Of a DNA stretch of 64,000 nucleotides, positions 1-10,623 are shown one piece after another. The stretch's first letter is position 1, and every line of letters starts with the position of its first letter. The notes under the pieces were generated by a model. That model did not search any database, was not told the DNA's origin, and worked only from the letters and a program-made list of their open reading frames with translations. A program made the position numbers and the translations under genes. Origin of the DNA: Tranzscheliella williamsii (taxonomy: Eukaryota; Basidiomycota; Ustilaginomycetes; Ustilaginales; Ustilaginaceae); contig JALBYF010000058.1 in the NCBI GenBank assembly GCA_023212725.1, positions 53,673-117,672 of the forward strand. The letters are read 5' to 3'.

Positions 1-379
1 ACGAGAGCAAAAAACTTGACTACAGCGTCATCAAGGACTCGTGCAGAACGCGGACGAGCTGAGCCAAGCAGTGGTGGCAAGCAGTGGCAAGCAGTGGCAA
101 GATGGAGAAGGCGGCATCATCACCACTCGGGCAACTTTCGCGCAAAGTGTTGAATCTGATGTGATTAGGGTCCTGAAGGGTCATCGGTGTGAGCCCTTGA
201 GTTCCGCCAGCCCTCGCGATGTTAAGCCGAATTCAAAATGTCCATCTGGCTGTTAAGTCGTTTCTCGTGCTGTTAGACTATTACCTTGCACACGGCTATA
301 AAGAGGCCGGAAGTTGGCGTTGAGCGTTAGCCGTGCGGGGGCCAAGAAGGACGGGCTGGACTGGGCGGATGCATCTTGG
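1..379. other. Left-edge intergenic stretch
   Basis: No supportable gene. A short tandem decamer, GCAGTGGCAA, is present twice in full at 81-100 with a degenerate copy before it at 71-80. The rest is presumably the promoter and 5' leader of the oxidoreductase to the right. Confidence 0.5.
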
Positions 380-1495
380 ATGGCGACCAGACGCACTGAT
401 TCTACTGGCAAGATGGCGTACGATATACCTCGGGAGCAGACGCAGATTGTGCTGCGGGAGCGGCCGACTGGATCCATTGTCGGTACGCTGGGGCAGAAGG
501 ACTCGACATTCGAGAAGCGGGTGGTGGCGGTGGCGGAGGAGGGGGAGTTGAGGGAGGGGGAGGTGGTGGTGCGGGTGGAGTATGTGTCGCTCGATCCTGC
601 GATGCGCGGGTGGTTGCGAGACGCGCGGTCCTATATCCCGCCGGTGCAGTTGGGTGAGGTGATGCGCGCCGGTGGGGTGGGGACCGTGGTGCGGTCGCGC
701 TATGCGCCGCTGCGCGTCGGTGACCAGGTCAGCGGCACTCTTGGTTGGCAGCAGTACGCGCGCGTCCCCGGCAAGCTCTGCGAGAAGCGCAGCATCCGCC
801 CCGGCGGCTCCCTCCTCGACTTCCTCGGCCCGCTCGGCATGTCCGGCCAGACCGCCTACTGGGGCATCTTTGACGTCGCCAAGATCAAGCCGGGCGACGT
901 CGTCGTCGTCACCGGCGCAGCAGGCTCCGTCGGCAGCATCGCCGTCCAGCTCGCCAAACTCAAGGGCTGCAAGGTCATCGCCATCGCCGGCTCCGACGAA
1001 AAGTGCACCTGGCTCCGCAAATCCCTCCACGCCGACGAGGCGCTCAACTACAAGGACCCCGCCTTCCGCAAGACCTTCCGCCAGCTCGCCACCAAAAAGT
1101 ACGGCTACATCGACGTCGTCTTCGAAAACGTAGGCGGCGAGCTGCTCGACCTGAGCCTCACCTGCCTCAAGCCGCACGCGCGCATCGCCTTCTGCGGCGC
1201 CATCTCCGACTATAACAACCCCACCCCCACCGGCCTCAAAAACTACCAGACCCTCATCGCCATGCGCGCCAAACTTGAGGGCTTCATCGTCTTTGACTAC
1301 GCAAAGCGCTACGCCGAGGCCGAGGACCACATCGCAGCCTGGCTCAGCGACGGCAAGCTTGCCCGCCATTTTCACATCGTTGGCAGCGACGTCGACGCCA
1401 AGCAGCACGGCAAGACTCTTGAGCTCTGTCCCCAAGCTGTCAACGATCTCTTCGCCGGTAAAAACGTCGGCAAGATGGTCGTGCAGATCGCTTGA
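380..1495 (+). CDS. NADP-dependent medium-chain (MDR) oxidoreductase, prostaglandin reductase/CurA-like
   Basis: Single exon, 371 residues from the ATG at 380. A second in-frame ATG at 413 (MAYDIPREQ) also has a good context and could be the real start. The frame is open upstream to about 314 but without another ATG. The N-terminal GroES-like half contains YVSLDPAMRGW, the substrate-domain signature of the leukotriene B4 12-hydroxydehydrogenase/zeta-crystallin branch. The Rossmann half contains VVVTGAAGSVGS (about residues 175-186), the nucleotide-binding glycine motif, and ends KNVGKMVVQIA, as is typical. No structural zinc cysteine cluster is seen, in keeping with the zinc-free branch. Expected role: cytosolic NADPH-dependent reduction of alpha,beta-unsaturated carbonyls or similar; the substrate cannot be told. 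The gene is GC-rich at third positions, which makes long false frames on the opposite strand. Confidence 0.9.
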   Translation: MATRRTDSTGKMAYDIPREQTQIVLRERPTGSIVGTLGQKDSTFEKRVVAVAEEGELREGEVVVRVEYVSLDPAMRGWLRDARSYIPPVQLGEVMRAGGVGTVVRSRYAPLRVGDQVSGTLGWQQYARVPGKLCEKRSIRPGGSLLDFLGPLGMSGQTAYWGIFDVAKIKPGDVVVVTGAAGSVGSIAVQLAKLKGCKVIAIAGSDEKCTWLRKSLHADEALNYKDPAFRKTFRQLATKKYGYIDVVFENVGGELLDLSLTCLKPHARIAFCGAISDYNNPTPTGLKNYQTLIAMRAKLEGFIVFDYAKRYAEAEDHIAAWLSDGKLARHFHIVGSDVDAKQHGKTLELCPQAVNDLFAGKNVGKMVVQIA

Positions 1496-1807
1496 CCTTT
1501 CGCCGTTTTGTCCAGAGCCTCCGTTTGTATCTATCATGCTCAACGTCAACACATGCTTACTTCAGCAGCTCTGAACAGAGGTGAGCATGCGAAGAATGAA
1601 GTGCTTTCATGTCAAACGAAGGTATTGCAGAGTATGAAGTGCATATGGTATTGTGGGTAGTATGTCATTGAGCCGCAGCTGAGTCGATCTGGTGATGCAG
1701 GCTTGAACGATAACTGGAGTAAAAATGCCGTGCATAAATCGGAAGGGAAATAGGAACAAAAAGCAAAGATGAGTGCATGGTGGGGACAAGCGGAAAAGTC
1801 GGGGCTC
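1496..1807. other. Gap between convergent genes
   Basis: About 310 bases between two tail-to-tail genes. It should hold both 3' UTRs. I see no gene or repeat in it. Confidence 0.5.
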
Positions 1808-4800
1808 CTACTCGCTGCCGCCACTGGAGACGGGGCTCAGGATGGTCGACTTGACCTTTCTGGGCGAGCGAATGTCACCAATGCGTGCGGAAGTGGTGGC
1901 AAAGTTGGCCAAGCTGCGTTTGGACTTCAGTGGGCTTGTAGAGCCGACGCGCGAGGCGGGTGAGAGGAGAAGGTTGGGCCTGCTCGAGTTCTTGCGTATC
2001 TTCTTGGACGGGCTCGCGTTCTGCGTGCGATGCGAGGTCGAGCCGGACGATCTGATCTCCTCGTCGCTGTCGACGGCGGTGTAGGTGGCTATGGTCATAT
2101 TACTCGTCGTACGCGCGCGCGTCGATACCGATGCATTGTCGTTGTCGTAGTAGTAGTCTTCCTCATCCCCTGAGCTACCGCTGGCTGCGCTGGCGCCTGC
2201 TGACCCTTGTCCCTCGCCTGAGCCTGAACCGGAACCCGACCCCGAGCCCCTCTGAGCAAAGCCGCGCAATGGCACCTTATAGGAGCCCGATGGCGCCACC
2301 GCTGAACAGATTTCGTCGGCATCATTCACACCATAGTTGACAAAGGCGAGCTGCGAAAAGGAGCTCACTACACCCGCCCTGGTCGATGTTGAGGGCCCGG
2401 GAGTAGGCGATTGGGTGTTGATCATGCCCATTCCGGGCCTTGGGCTGGAGTGCGATGAGGCAGTGCTCTGGTGTGAGATCGTGCGCGATCGAGTTGGCGA
2501 GGCCGAGGTGATGAGCTCCATTGTAAATCCAGCCGCCAGCTTGTTCGGTTTGCCTGGGCTTCTGCCGGTCGCACCAGCTGTCGCAGAGGCCGACGAGGAG
2601 CTTGTGCCTGCGCTGCTGGGGAGAACTGCTCCTGCTCCGCCGCCCCCGACAGGTGGCGGCGGGTTGATCCTCCGGTTCGATGCGATCTTCCTCAGCCCCG
2701 GCATCTGTCTGCTAGTGGGGGAAAGGGGTAATGCAGCCGTTCCTCCGAGTGGGCTTCGCAGGTGCGGCGTCGACTTCATCTTGGCTGGTGAACGCGGCGG
2801 GCTGAGCGGCCCAACCAATGTGCTCGGTACCTTCTTGGTGGTGGTGGTAGGTGGCATTCTTGCCCCCTTCTTCGCGGCTAGGGTTGAGGACAGCGTAGAC
2901 GCCCGCTGACGAGAGCTCAATAGCGACTGTTGTGCTTGCGGGAACTGGTCGTGCTGTCGGGGCTGCTGGTGCTCGTGCTGCAGCCGCACCTGTGGTTGCT
3001 GTAGAGCTAGCCTCTCGTTGCTCGCACCGGCCATGGCGGACGGGGCTGTCGTCGATGTAGGCAGCACCGCTGATTGCAGGTTAGAAGTGCTGCTAATTGT
3101 GTTTCCATTCTTGCTGTCAGATGCGTTCGCTGCCAGCAACTGAGACGGTTCAAGCGTGGGCACTTGTGCTAGCTGTGGAAAGGGGTTCTGCAACTGCATC
3201 GGGTTCGCGGCGATCTGCGAGGCGAGCGAGGGTGATGACTCCGAGGTGCGCAGGAGCGCTGCATGGCTACCTCTCCTTACTTGCATATGATCAGCATTTC
3301 CAGCCATGCCGCCCGTTTGGAACATCGAGCCCACCACATTAGTTCTGTCGCTCGAAGAGCCTGCGCTCAAGCTATGGTGCCGTGGTGGCGGATAGACAGA
3401 CGTGTAGCCTGACATACCGTCTGCATTGGAGCTATGTCCCGCAAACAAGGTTGTGTCGTTCGCATGCAAAAACTGCGGTGTAAAGATGCTCTGCCCGGCT
3501 TGCTGCGGCATTTGATGCTGCTGGTGCAGCTGGTGTAAATGGTGTGGGTTTTGCTGCTGTTGTTGGTGGGCCAGGTGAAGGCTGGAGAACTGTTGTTGGA
3601 CAGATGGCGCAAAGTGGGTTGAGTCTGCCGAAAGCGGCATGCCGGGTACTCTGGGATCAAAGCTGGTTGAAGTGACCGGGTGAACGGGCGCAAAGCCCTG
3701 CATTTGATGCGCTGGCATATGGCCGCTATGGTGGTGGTAGTTGGCTGCATGAATTGCTTGAGCTGAGGCTGAAGGACCTGGATGGAGCGGATGATGAGGC
3801 GTGACGGGAGTAGGCAAGCCCGTGGAGCCGAGACTCAGCTTGCGAGGAGAAGTACCCTCCATACCGTACATAAGTGCCGCTTGTACCGCCTTGGCTGCCC
3901 TTTCGCTAGCTTCTTGTCCCGCGAATTGCTGAGACGGCGTCACAAAGTCTTGATAGACGCCTAGCCGGGCGGCTTGCTGGGCTACATGAATCTGATGCAG
4001 CTGTGCCATTCTCAGTCGCTGTTCCTCTGTCATCTTTTCTGGATCAACGTTGGAATCCATTGGATCGGTGACTGTCACTGTCCTGCCACTCTTTGAGTCG
4101 AGAAGCTGGCTGCTGGGTCCAGCGCTAGCAGCGGCTGGCACGGTTACTGGGGACGGCGCTGAAAGTTGGCCTTCGCGCTGTACAGCACGTCGCTGGAATA
4201 GCGCAGAGGATTGAACTACGCTGATAGTGTCCCCCAGCTTTGGTGATCCTGCCGCTACGCTAAGTATCGATGATATAGGCTTGCTGTCGACAGCTTGCGA
4301 GAAGGCCGACTTATCCTCGGTAACGTCCATTTCGAGGCCAAGGGCGTTTGAGTCTGGTATCCTATCCCGAGCAAACCCAACGTCGAGCAGAAAGTCATTG
4401 ATGGACTGCTGAGTCCCAGCCCCTTCAAGAACAGGATCATCTCGCTGTAGATGCGGTGCACTGATACAAGGCCGTAGGAGTCTGCTCGGTGCTAGGAGGT
4501 CGGTTCCGAGCTTGGGCGAGGGGGTACCATCCAACGCTATGGACATGCCAATATTGACGCCCGGCGAGCCGACAAAGTCAGGATCGAAATCAATTAGGAA
4601 GCTTGGGGTCTGAAGCCCGCTACCCAATCCTCCGGCGTCGTACCTGCCAGGTTTTCTACGAGCTGGTTTGCCTGAATGCTGCGTTTGACCGTACCAAATG
4701 TCTTCGGGCGAGTCTACTTCTGAGTCTGTCATCCCTCCCGGCATCTCAGGGCCGTGGTTCCATCCGGGCAGATTGATCGTAGAGCCCGCATATGGGCTGC

Positions 4801-5297
4801 TGGCCACGGAGGCGTTGTCGTTGAAAAAGTCGTCCAGATGCAGGGTACTTGTAAAAGTGCTCTTCAAGTCTGCATCATCATACGGCAAGGGGGAGGCGAT
4901 ACGTCGAGAGGTAAGTAAGACGTTCCTGGCTCATCAAACAGGCTGAGCCGGTTAACATACCTATTGAATGCTCCGTGAGGTTGGCGAGGTAGTCATCTGC
5001 GTTGCCAGGGCCTAGACTGCCGCGGATACCCATTTGACTGTCAATGGTGTCGGACCAGGAGAGCGTTCGGGGAGAGACGATGTCGAAACCTTCGGCCAGA
5101 CTCGTATAACTAGCATGACGACTGATGGTGCCATCGTCCACTAAGGAGCCACTGCTTGCGTGACGCGGCGCCTTGGGCGTATTGTCACGAGAGCTAGAGA
5201 GCCAGTCGCTAACGCTCTCCGACTTGACTAGCGTGCAGAACGAGTTATGCCGACTGCCAAGCGTCTTGCCGCCGGCCGCATGTACGCTGGTGGCCAT
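1808..5297 (-). CDS. Large low-complexity Ser/Gln/His-rich protein, probable regulator
   Basis: Two exons. Exon 1 is 5297-4961 (start ATG at 5297, MATSVHAAGG); exon 2 is 4869-1808. The 91-nt intron 4960-4870 has donor GTATGT and acceptor TGCAG, and the phase (1 nt carried over) restores a 1132-residue protein. The exon 2 frame has no ATG near its upstream end, which supports the join. The protein is mostly disordered: Ser/Thr-Pro rich stretches (SPRKLSLG, SPSKKIRKNS), a Gln/His-rich block in the middle (LHQLHQQHQMPQQ), a Gly-Ser run (GSGSGSGSGSGEGQG) followed by an acidic patch, and basic Ser-Pro motifs near the C-terminus. A short region with DPEKMTEEQRLRMAQLHQIH may be helical. I recognise no domain. 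Composition suggests a nuclear or signalling protein phosphorylated at SP/TP sites; that is inference only. Confidence 0.8.
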
Positions 5298-6129
5298 AGC
5301 CGGAGTTGCTCCCCCTGCCTAGGCGTCGGCGAGCACGAAGTGCGAGCAAAAGCGGAGATCTGCCGTTGTAAATGCCAGATTTGCTTGGTATCGTCGCTCC
5401 AGCTATGGCACCGTACTGGATGAAACGCTGTTATCGAACGGCGAGCGAGAAGCTGAGCTGCTGGAGGTTGTGTTGTCAGATGTAGCAGTGAGGGTGGTAA
5501 GGCCCTCCGACGAAAGTCGAAGCAGGCTTCAAGATGAAAAGTGTCGGATGATGCAGAATGGTGTTCGAGTCGTATGGGAGCCAACGTTGTGGTAACAGGG
5601 AAGGCTATGAGACAAGGTGTGAAGCGTGGCGAGAAGGGAGGAGAAGTGCACAGGCGGGGAGAAACGGTAGGCAGAGAGGGTAATTGAGCCGGAGGAGAGA
5701 AGTTGATTCTACCCTGACTGACAAACGGATGTAGACGCAGTTGGCCTCAAGGAAGCCTGCGCCGAACACAGACGAATGTGCTACGAACATACCGCTAAGG
5801 GCGGAAAGGTCCTGTACATTGCGATTCTGGGTGATGATGATTAGGGAAAGGAAAGAAGCGAAAAGGGTGCCTGCACGGATAGAGTTGAAGTGGCGAATGG
5901 GACAAGTGACAAGTGATGCATGCAGGAAGCGAGCAAGCGGCCAAGGGTCCCATTGAACAGGATCGACAAACGACACAAGTAGCCTTCGCTGTGAGTGCGG
6001 CTGGGCCGCTTGGCTGCTTTTCCCATTCAGAATACGTTATAGCTTCCCTGGTTCCTTCTGTTGTTGCCTCAATTGCATCACTCTGGATGTCCATTTCGCT
6101 GAGCTTGCTGATCACTCCTTGATGACAGT

Positions 6130-6718
6130 CGGTGCCGGCTTGTGACACTGAGTCACGCCGCGGACAGTATATTGTGATGGACGCTGCTAGCTCATTCAGC
6201 GTCGGAAGGCTCAGCGTCAGGACTGCCTCTATGTCAATCCAGTGCGGGTCTAAACGCCCTACTGGCACCACTTCTCCGAGGAAGTCGGAAACTAGCAATA
6301 CACAATCTGCTTCTGAGCATCTGAAGCCTTATGCTGTTGGATGGATGGCGGAAGCGCCATTCCAGGTGATCTCATCGGGAGCCGTGACAATGAACTGGGC
6401 TGGGGTGGCTTTTCTGATACCGAGCACCAATCGAGGTAAGCCTGGCTGCTCGGCCAAGCGCCACCGGAACCAGTGCGCTACCTCGTTAAACGAAGCAGCG
6501 CTTTCTAACCTCCCTTGTACCGGAAATCCCAACAGCGAATCATCAGGCAGGGCAGCAGTCAGCCACGATGTGGAAGTGCATGGGCAGGGGAACCGACTCG
6601 GCGGTGAGGTAGGCCGCGGAGCAGGCTGGGAAGGGAAATGCACGAACGGATAAAACAACGCTGGGGGATCGAGACGGAAATGGATGTTTTTGTGATGCTG
6701 AAAGAGCGGGCTGGACAA
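6130..6718 (-). pseudogene. Doubtful reading frame interrupted by one stop; unrecognised
   Basis: On the minus strand one frame reads as plausible protein (WLTAALPDDSLLGFPVQG ... HWFRWRLAEQPGLPRLVLG ... PAQFIVTAPDEITWNG), meets TAA at 6331-6329, and continues in the same frame with VSDFLGEVVPVGRLDPHW and NELAASITIYCPRRD. The continuation in one frame suggests either an intact gene with a short intron over the stop (for instance donor GTATCA near 6425 to acceptor TTGCTAG near 6293, about 130 nt and phase-compatible) or a gene broken by a nonsense change. No domain is recognised and the true start is not clear. It could also be chance open frame in GC-rich DNA. Confidence 0.22.
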
Positions 6719-6776
6719 GTTGTTCTATGCAGGCAGCATCTACGTTCAACATGGCTAATTAGCGCGGAAGGTGGGT

Positions 6777-6811
6777 CCGACGAAGGGCTTAGTGACCCGA
6801 CGAAGGGCTTA
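6777..6811. repeat. 15-bp direct repeat pair
   Basis: CCGACGAAGGGCTTA occurs at 6777-6791 and again at 6797-6811, separated by five bases. It may be a duplication scar; no function is evident. Confidence 0.8.
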
Positions 6812-7635
6812 AGGATCTTGCGCTTTCTGGATGTCAGGCGAGGGTCTACGCAAGCCTGTGGCGCATTTGGATTACAGTGGTCTGCCTGAAAGGTGCGCCG
6901 CTCGCCTGATTTGAATTGCGCGAGTCGTTGGCGGAGCGGGAAAGTTGCGAAAGGCGGCCTCTATGATAGGCGAGACCGAATCTACCCACGGTGAGGCGAC
7001 AAGAGGTGTTTTCGAAGGAGAAGGCCTGTGGTGCATCGGATGGACCATGTCAATCCTTGTTCTATGCTGCACTGCGGAACTTCAAACAGAAACACGCTTT
7101 CTAATGAAAACTGACCGACAAATACAGTTTTTCCTAGGTTTGACAGCTGCAGGCATTACCAGCCGGCCCCGAGCCGGTCGAAATAGTGCGAAGCGCGGCA
7201 AACCTTACACCACGGGTGTACTCTCACGCGTTTCTTCGCAGCAGGAGCGGTGTTGCGTACGCTCGTTTCCAGATGTCAGCGACAAGCTGCTGAGTCGCAT
7301 CATGTCCGCATGACGGGCAACATCTACCACTCACTCGAGCTTTCCATTGTCTCTTCTAGCCAACAAACCTTACTCAACGGTCCCTGAACATTTCCTCGCC
7401 GCCTCCCTTGATTCATGCAAGCAATGCGTATGGACTACGATTGCATGCCAGAGCGCTGAACCCATGTTAAGGTGGCTCGTCCACCTTGCATGTTAGAGCG
7501 GGTGGAATTTCTCTCGGGTCCGAAATGTGCGCTTGGCCGATCACGAAATTCGAGAAAGATAGCCTGGCTGGTTCTATGGTGCTGGCGGGGGCGGTGGGCG
7601 GTGGTTGCATCCTCACCGCACTGTCGACCTTCAAG

Positions 7636-8080
7636 ATGGCCGCGCTTTTCTCGCCGTTGCGGAATGGGTACCGGTACATGGTGAGTGGACATGGTGCGGT
7701 GCGGTGCGCGAGGGGGAAAGGGGGCTGACGTGTCTGGCTCTGTGCAGCAATATGCGGCGCACGAGCACCCGGTGGTGTTCTTCTCGCTGCTGATCGGGTC
7801 GGTTGGTAAGTGACTGCGTGGGGTGTGTGGGTGGTTGCCGTCTTGTGCTGTCGCTGACCCTTTGCCGCGTTCGCAGGGCCTATCGCGGTCGTTGCCGTGC
7901 CGCCCATCCGCAAGGCGTACGGCTGGAAGCCCGCCGAGAAGGTCCCCACCTCGTACCCGCGTAAGTCTCCCCCTCCGCTGCCGCCCCGCACGGTGCCCAC
8001 TCTGACCACCCCCGCCTCGCCACCCCGCGCTAGTCCCAAACCGCCCGCGCAAGGAGATCACCGCGTATGACGACGAGTAG
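7636..8080 (+). CDS. NADH:ubiquinone oxidoreductase (complex I) 9.5 kDa subunit
   Basis: Four exons: 7636-7680, 7748-7805, 7877-7960 and 8034-8080, encoding 77 residues. All introns are short (67, 71 and 73 nt) with GT-AG ends (GTGAGT, GTAAGT, GTAAGT donors), and every phase agrees. The product has the features of the fungal NUO-9.5 subunit: an N-terminal YRYMQYAAHEHPVVFFSLLIG segment giving one membrane helix, then the signature VAVPPIRKAYG, a TSYPLPNRPRK stretch and the acidic C-terminus YDDE. The family works in the membrane part of mitochondrial complex I. The ATG at 7636 gives the usual family length; an in-frame ATG lies upstream at 7486, but its extension has no family counterpart. Because the gene is cut into tiny exons it is easily missed by ORF-based annotation. 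Confidence 0.9.
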
Positions 8081-8384
8081 CCCACAGATCATCGCCCCTA
8101 CCCGCCAATCCCATCACCCTCTCCAAGCGACTCGATGCAGTGTGTGCAGGTGCACGTGCGCCATACCCAGCCAGGCCCCGACAATGGCAGGCGAAAATCG
8201 TCAGCGATACAGCGCAGGCAGGAAGCAGACAATCTATTGCAGAGCGCCGGAGCGCAGCGGACGGGAACATGCAGGGCGGGTTGGTTACGAAAGGAGACGC
8301 AGAGCGCCACAGGCCGGGAAGCAGAACGTGTATGGCAATGAGCCTGTACTGGCGGGTTGAGGCACGGTGGGCAGCGGGCAGAGC
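8081..8384. other. Gap between convergent genes
   Basis: About 300 bases holding the 3' ends of the complex I subunit gene and the Sec14 gene. No other feature seen. Confidence 0.5.
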
Positions 8385-9884
8385 TCAGTGTGGCGCGGTG
8401 CGGACGAGGCGCTGGTCCCACGGCCCGGCGTCGCTCTTGGCGCAGCCGTTGCTGGCGGCACAAGTGCAGTCGCCGCCGAGCGCAGACGGCCAGTCCTCCT
8501 TGCGGACGTACTTGTAGATGAGCGGGTGGAAGTCGGCGCCGGCGATGTCGATCTTCTCGACCGTGGCGAGCGGCAGCCAGCCCTTGACCCAGCTCCAGAT
8601 GGTGCTGAACATGTAGGGTGCATTGATGATCTGCACTCGGCCCGAGAGCTCAGGAAAGTTGTTGTCGAGGATGTAGAGGAGCTGCTGCAGCTGGCCCTTC
8701 ATTGACCAGAACGTGGACAGCCCGAGCCCGGCAAGGTTGACGACCATCATGTTGTCGTCCACCCACCGCCCGCTCGCCACCGTACACGCCTCGTACCGGT
8801 GTCGCACCGCCAGCTCCAGCGTCACTGCAAAGTTCTGGATCACGCGTTCCGGCGTCGTCTTTTTGAAAACATTGGTGACGTCCATGTTGCCCAGATCCTG
8901 AATAAAGATCGGCCGCCCGAGCTTATCCGCCTTGTGGAAATACATGCACCAGCCGTGCGATGCCACCTCGTCGCGCTCCTCAAACTCAAAGTCCCGAACC
9001 AGCTTGTCCAGCTCGATCTCCTTCTTCCACGCCTCCGCCTTGAGGTACATGGTACGTGCCGCCTGCACATCAAAGCTTCGCGCGCGTAGGAACCGTCTGT
9101 AGCCGGACGATATCAAAGGCCATCAAAGTGCGCTGTCAGAATTCGACTGGGGCAATTGCACATGCAACTAGTTTCCGCAGCAAGAACGGACAGCGCCGAC
9201 TTACAGAAGCTGGGTCTCTTGATAGGACGGCGGCAGCGCCTCTGGGTGGTCGAGCGCGCCGTCGTGACGCAAGAGATCGGTTAGCTCATGCAAGGCATTG
9301 GCCTGTGTTGGGGTGAGGTTTCCTGGGTGACCCGGAAGCGGCTTCTACGGTGCGATAAAGAGAAGGAGGGTGAGTACACTTAGCTGGCGTGGCAGAAACG
9401 GCGTCCATCTACGTACGGCGTCCGGATTCCGCAGGATCTTTTGTAGCGCCGAACGCTCGTTAATCTCTTCCGCGGTCTGGTGGTTAGAGGGAACATCATC
9501 GTCGGTGGCCGAGAGGCTGGCTCGGCGCGGCGTGGGAAGCGAGCGTCCGTGCTGTTGAGGGGTAGCTTCCTGGGCGGGATCGCCAAGGGGCCGTTCCGAG
9601 GGGGTCGAGGCGTCGCCGCGCCCCGAGAGGGAGGTGAGGTGGTCAGCGCCCGAGTCGGTGCCGGGCTGGTGCAGTGCTTCGGTCATTGCCTTGCTTGAAG
9701 AGCGCGTGGAGGACCCGGACGACTCCTTCAGCGGCGACACAGAGTAGGACTCCGGGTCGGAACGCTTGTCAGCGGCGCTTGCACTGGCCATGCCTTGAGA
9801 CCCCTGCGCACCCCACGTGGCGTGGCGGTTCGAAGTGGGCGTGCTTGGCTCCTCCGAAGTGGAAGATGTCGACGATTCAGGCAT
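8385..9884 (-). CDS. Sec14/CRAL-TRIO phosphatidylinositol-transfer-type protein
   Basis: Three exons: 9884-9417, 9344-9205 and 9096-8385, together 439 residues. Introns are 72 and 108 nt with donors GTACGT and GTAAGT; the second join creates ETQLLRFLRARSFDV, the CRAL-TRIO N-terminal signature, which confirms it. The first 156 residues are Ser/Thr-rich and disordered. The lipid-binding domain follows (about residues 260-405) with IQDLGNMDVTNVF, DDNMMVVNLAGLGLSTFW, NNFPELSGRVQIINAPYMF and a final WLPLATVEKIDIAG. The family binds and exchanges phosphatidylinositol or other lipids and couples them to trafficking. The C-terminus is unusual, a short Cys-rich tail (CTCAASNGC). The start chosen is the first ATG in the open frame (MPESSTSSTS). 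Confidence 0.9.
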
Positions 9885-10623
9885 GACTGATATAGAAGAG
9901 ACGAAGCGTCGCAACAAAGACGATTGCTGTCCTTGTATCTCCCTGCTCTTCGTTGATCGCTCTACTGCAGGAAACGGTGTCGAGGTAATGATGAGCGGGA
10001 CGACAGCCACCCTCGCCAATCCGAAGCGTCAATGAACCCTGAACACGAACAGGTCGGCTGAGCTGTGCCCGTAAGAGCCCACACTTACAACCCACGGCTG
10101 CGAACTGTGACTTCAATTTGTTCCATGGACCGCCTATGCATATACATATCTTTTATCACGCCTCTGTGTTTTCTATTCGCCTCCACTTGATCTTATCGTG
10201 GGTGTGACATGTCGAGCCGCCCGTTTCGTTCTCGGGCGGCAAGTAAGCTCCGGTCATGATAAAACTGTGAGCACTGCATGGCCTCATCCTGCCTTGGCTT
10301 TACTGGACGATAAGCAAGCATATCGCAACAGCGACGATCCCCAAGCACTCTTCTGCCGACCGCGCAGTACTCGGCAATTAGATCGTCAACGTCAACATCC
10401 CTACACATGCACATATCCTCGTCAGCACCTTAAGTCTAGCTAATGTTCAGGCCACAACTCGGCCCGATGACGCAAGAAAGAAAGGAAATGGGAGCATATA
10501 CTGTAATTCTTCTTTCTATTCATAGAAACATAGCGCAGGAGTAGCAGAAGCCAGGGAGGATCCAAACGGGAAAAATACGATTTTCTATTGTTAGGTGGTG
10601 GGGAAGAGCGGCGGCACGCAAGC
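9885..10623. other. Intergenic, 740 bases
   Basis: Promoter and leader of the Sec14 gene on its left side and the 3' region of the pyrimidine gene on its right. No gene, RNA or repeat recognised. Confidence 0.5.

Larger units (their letters stand above)
5298..7635. other. 2.3 kb between genes, mostly without support for coding
   Basis: Contains the presumed promoter and leader of the large protein to its left, and a doubtful minus-strand reading frame listed separately. A 15-base direct repeat, CCGACGAAGGGCTTA, lies at 6777-6791 and 6797-6811. Nothing else in 6812-7635 looks coding; the last part is the promoter of the complex I subunit. Confidence 0.4.

Noticed and set aside
296..1552. A 418-residue open frame on the minus strand opposite the oxidoreductase
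   Set aside because: It is the mirror of a GC-rich coding frame (Val/Ala/Gly/Glu repeats, then His/Pro/Arg) with no domain, and the plus frame has clear MDR motifs.
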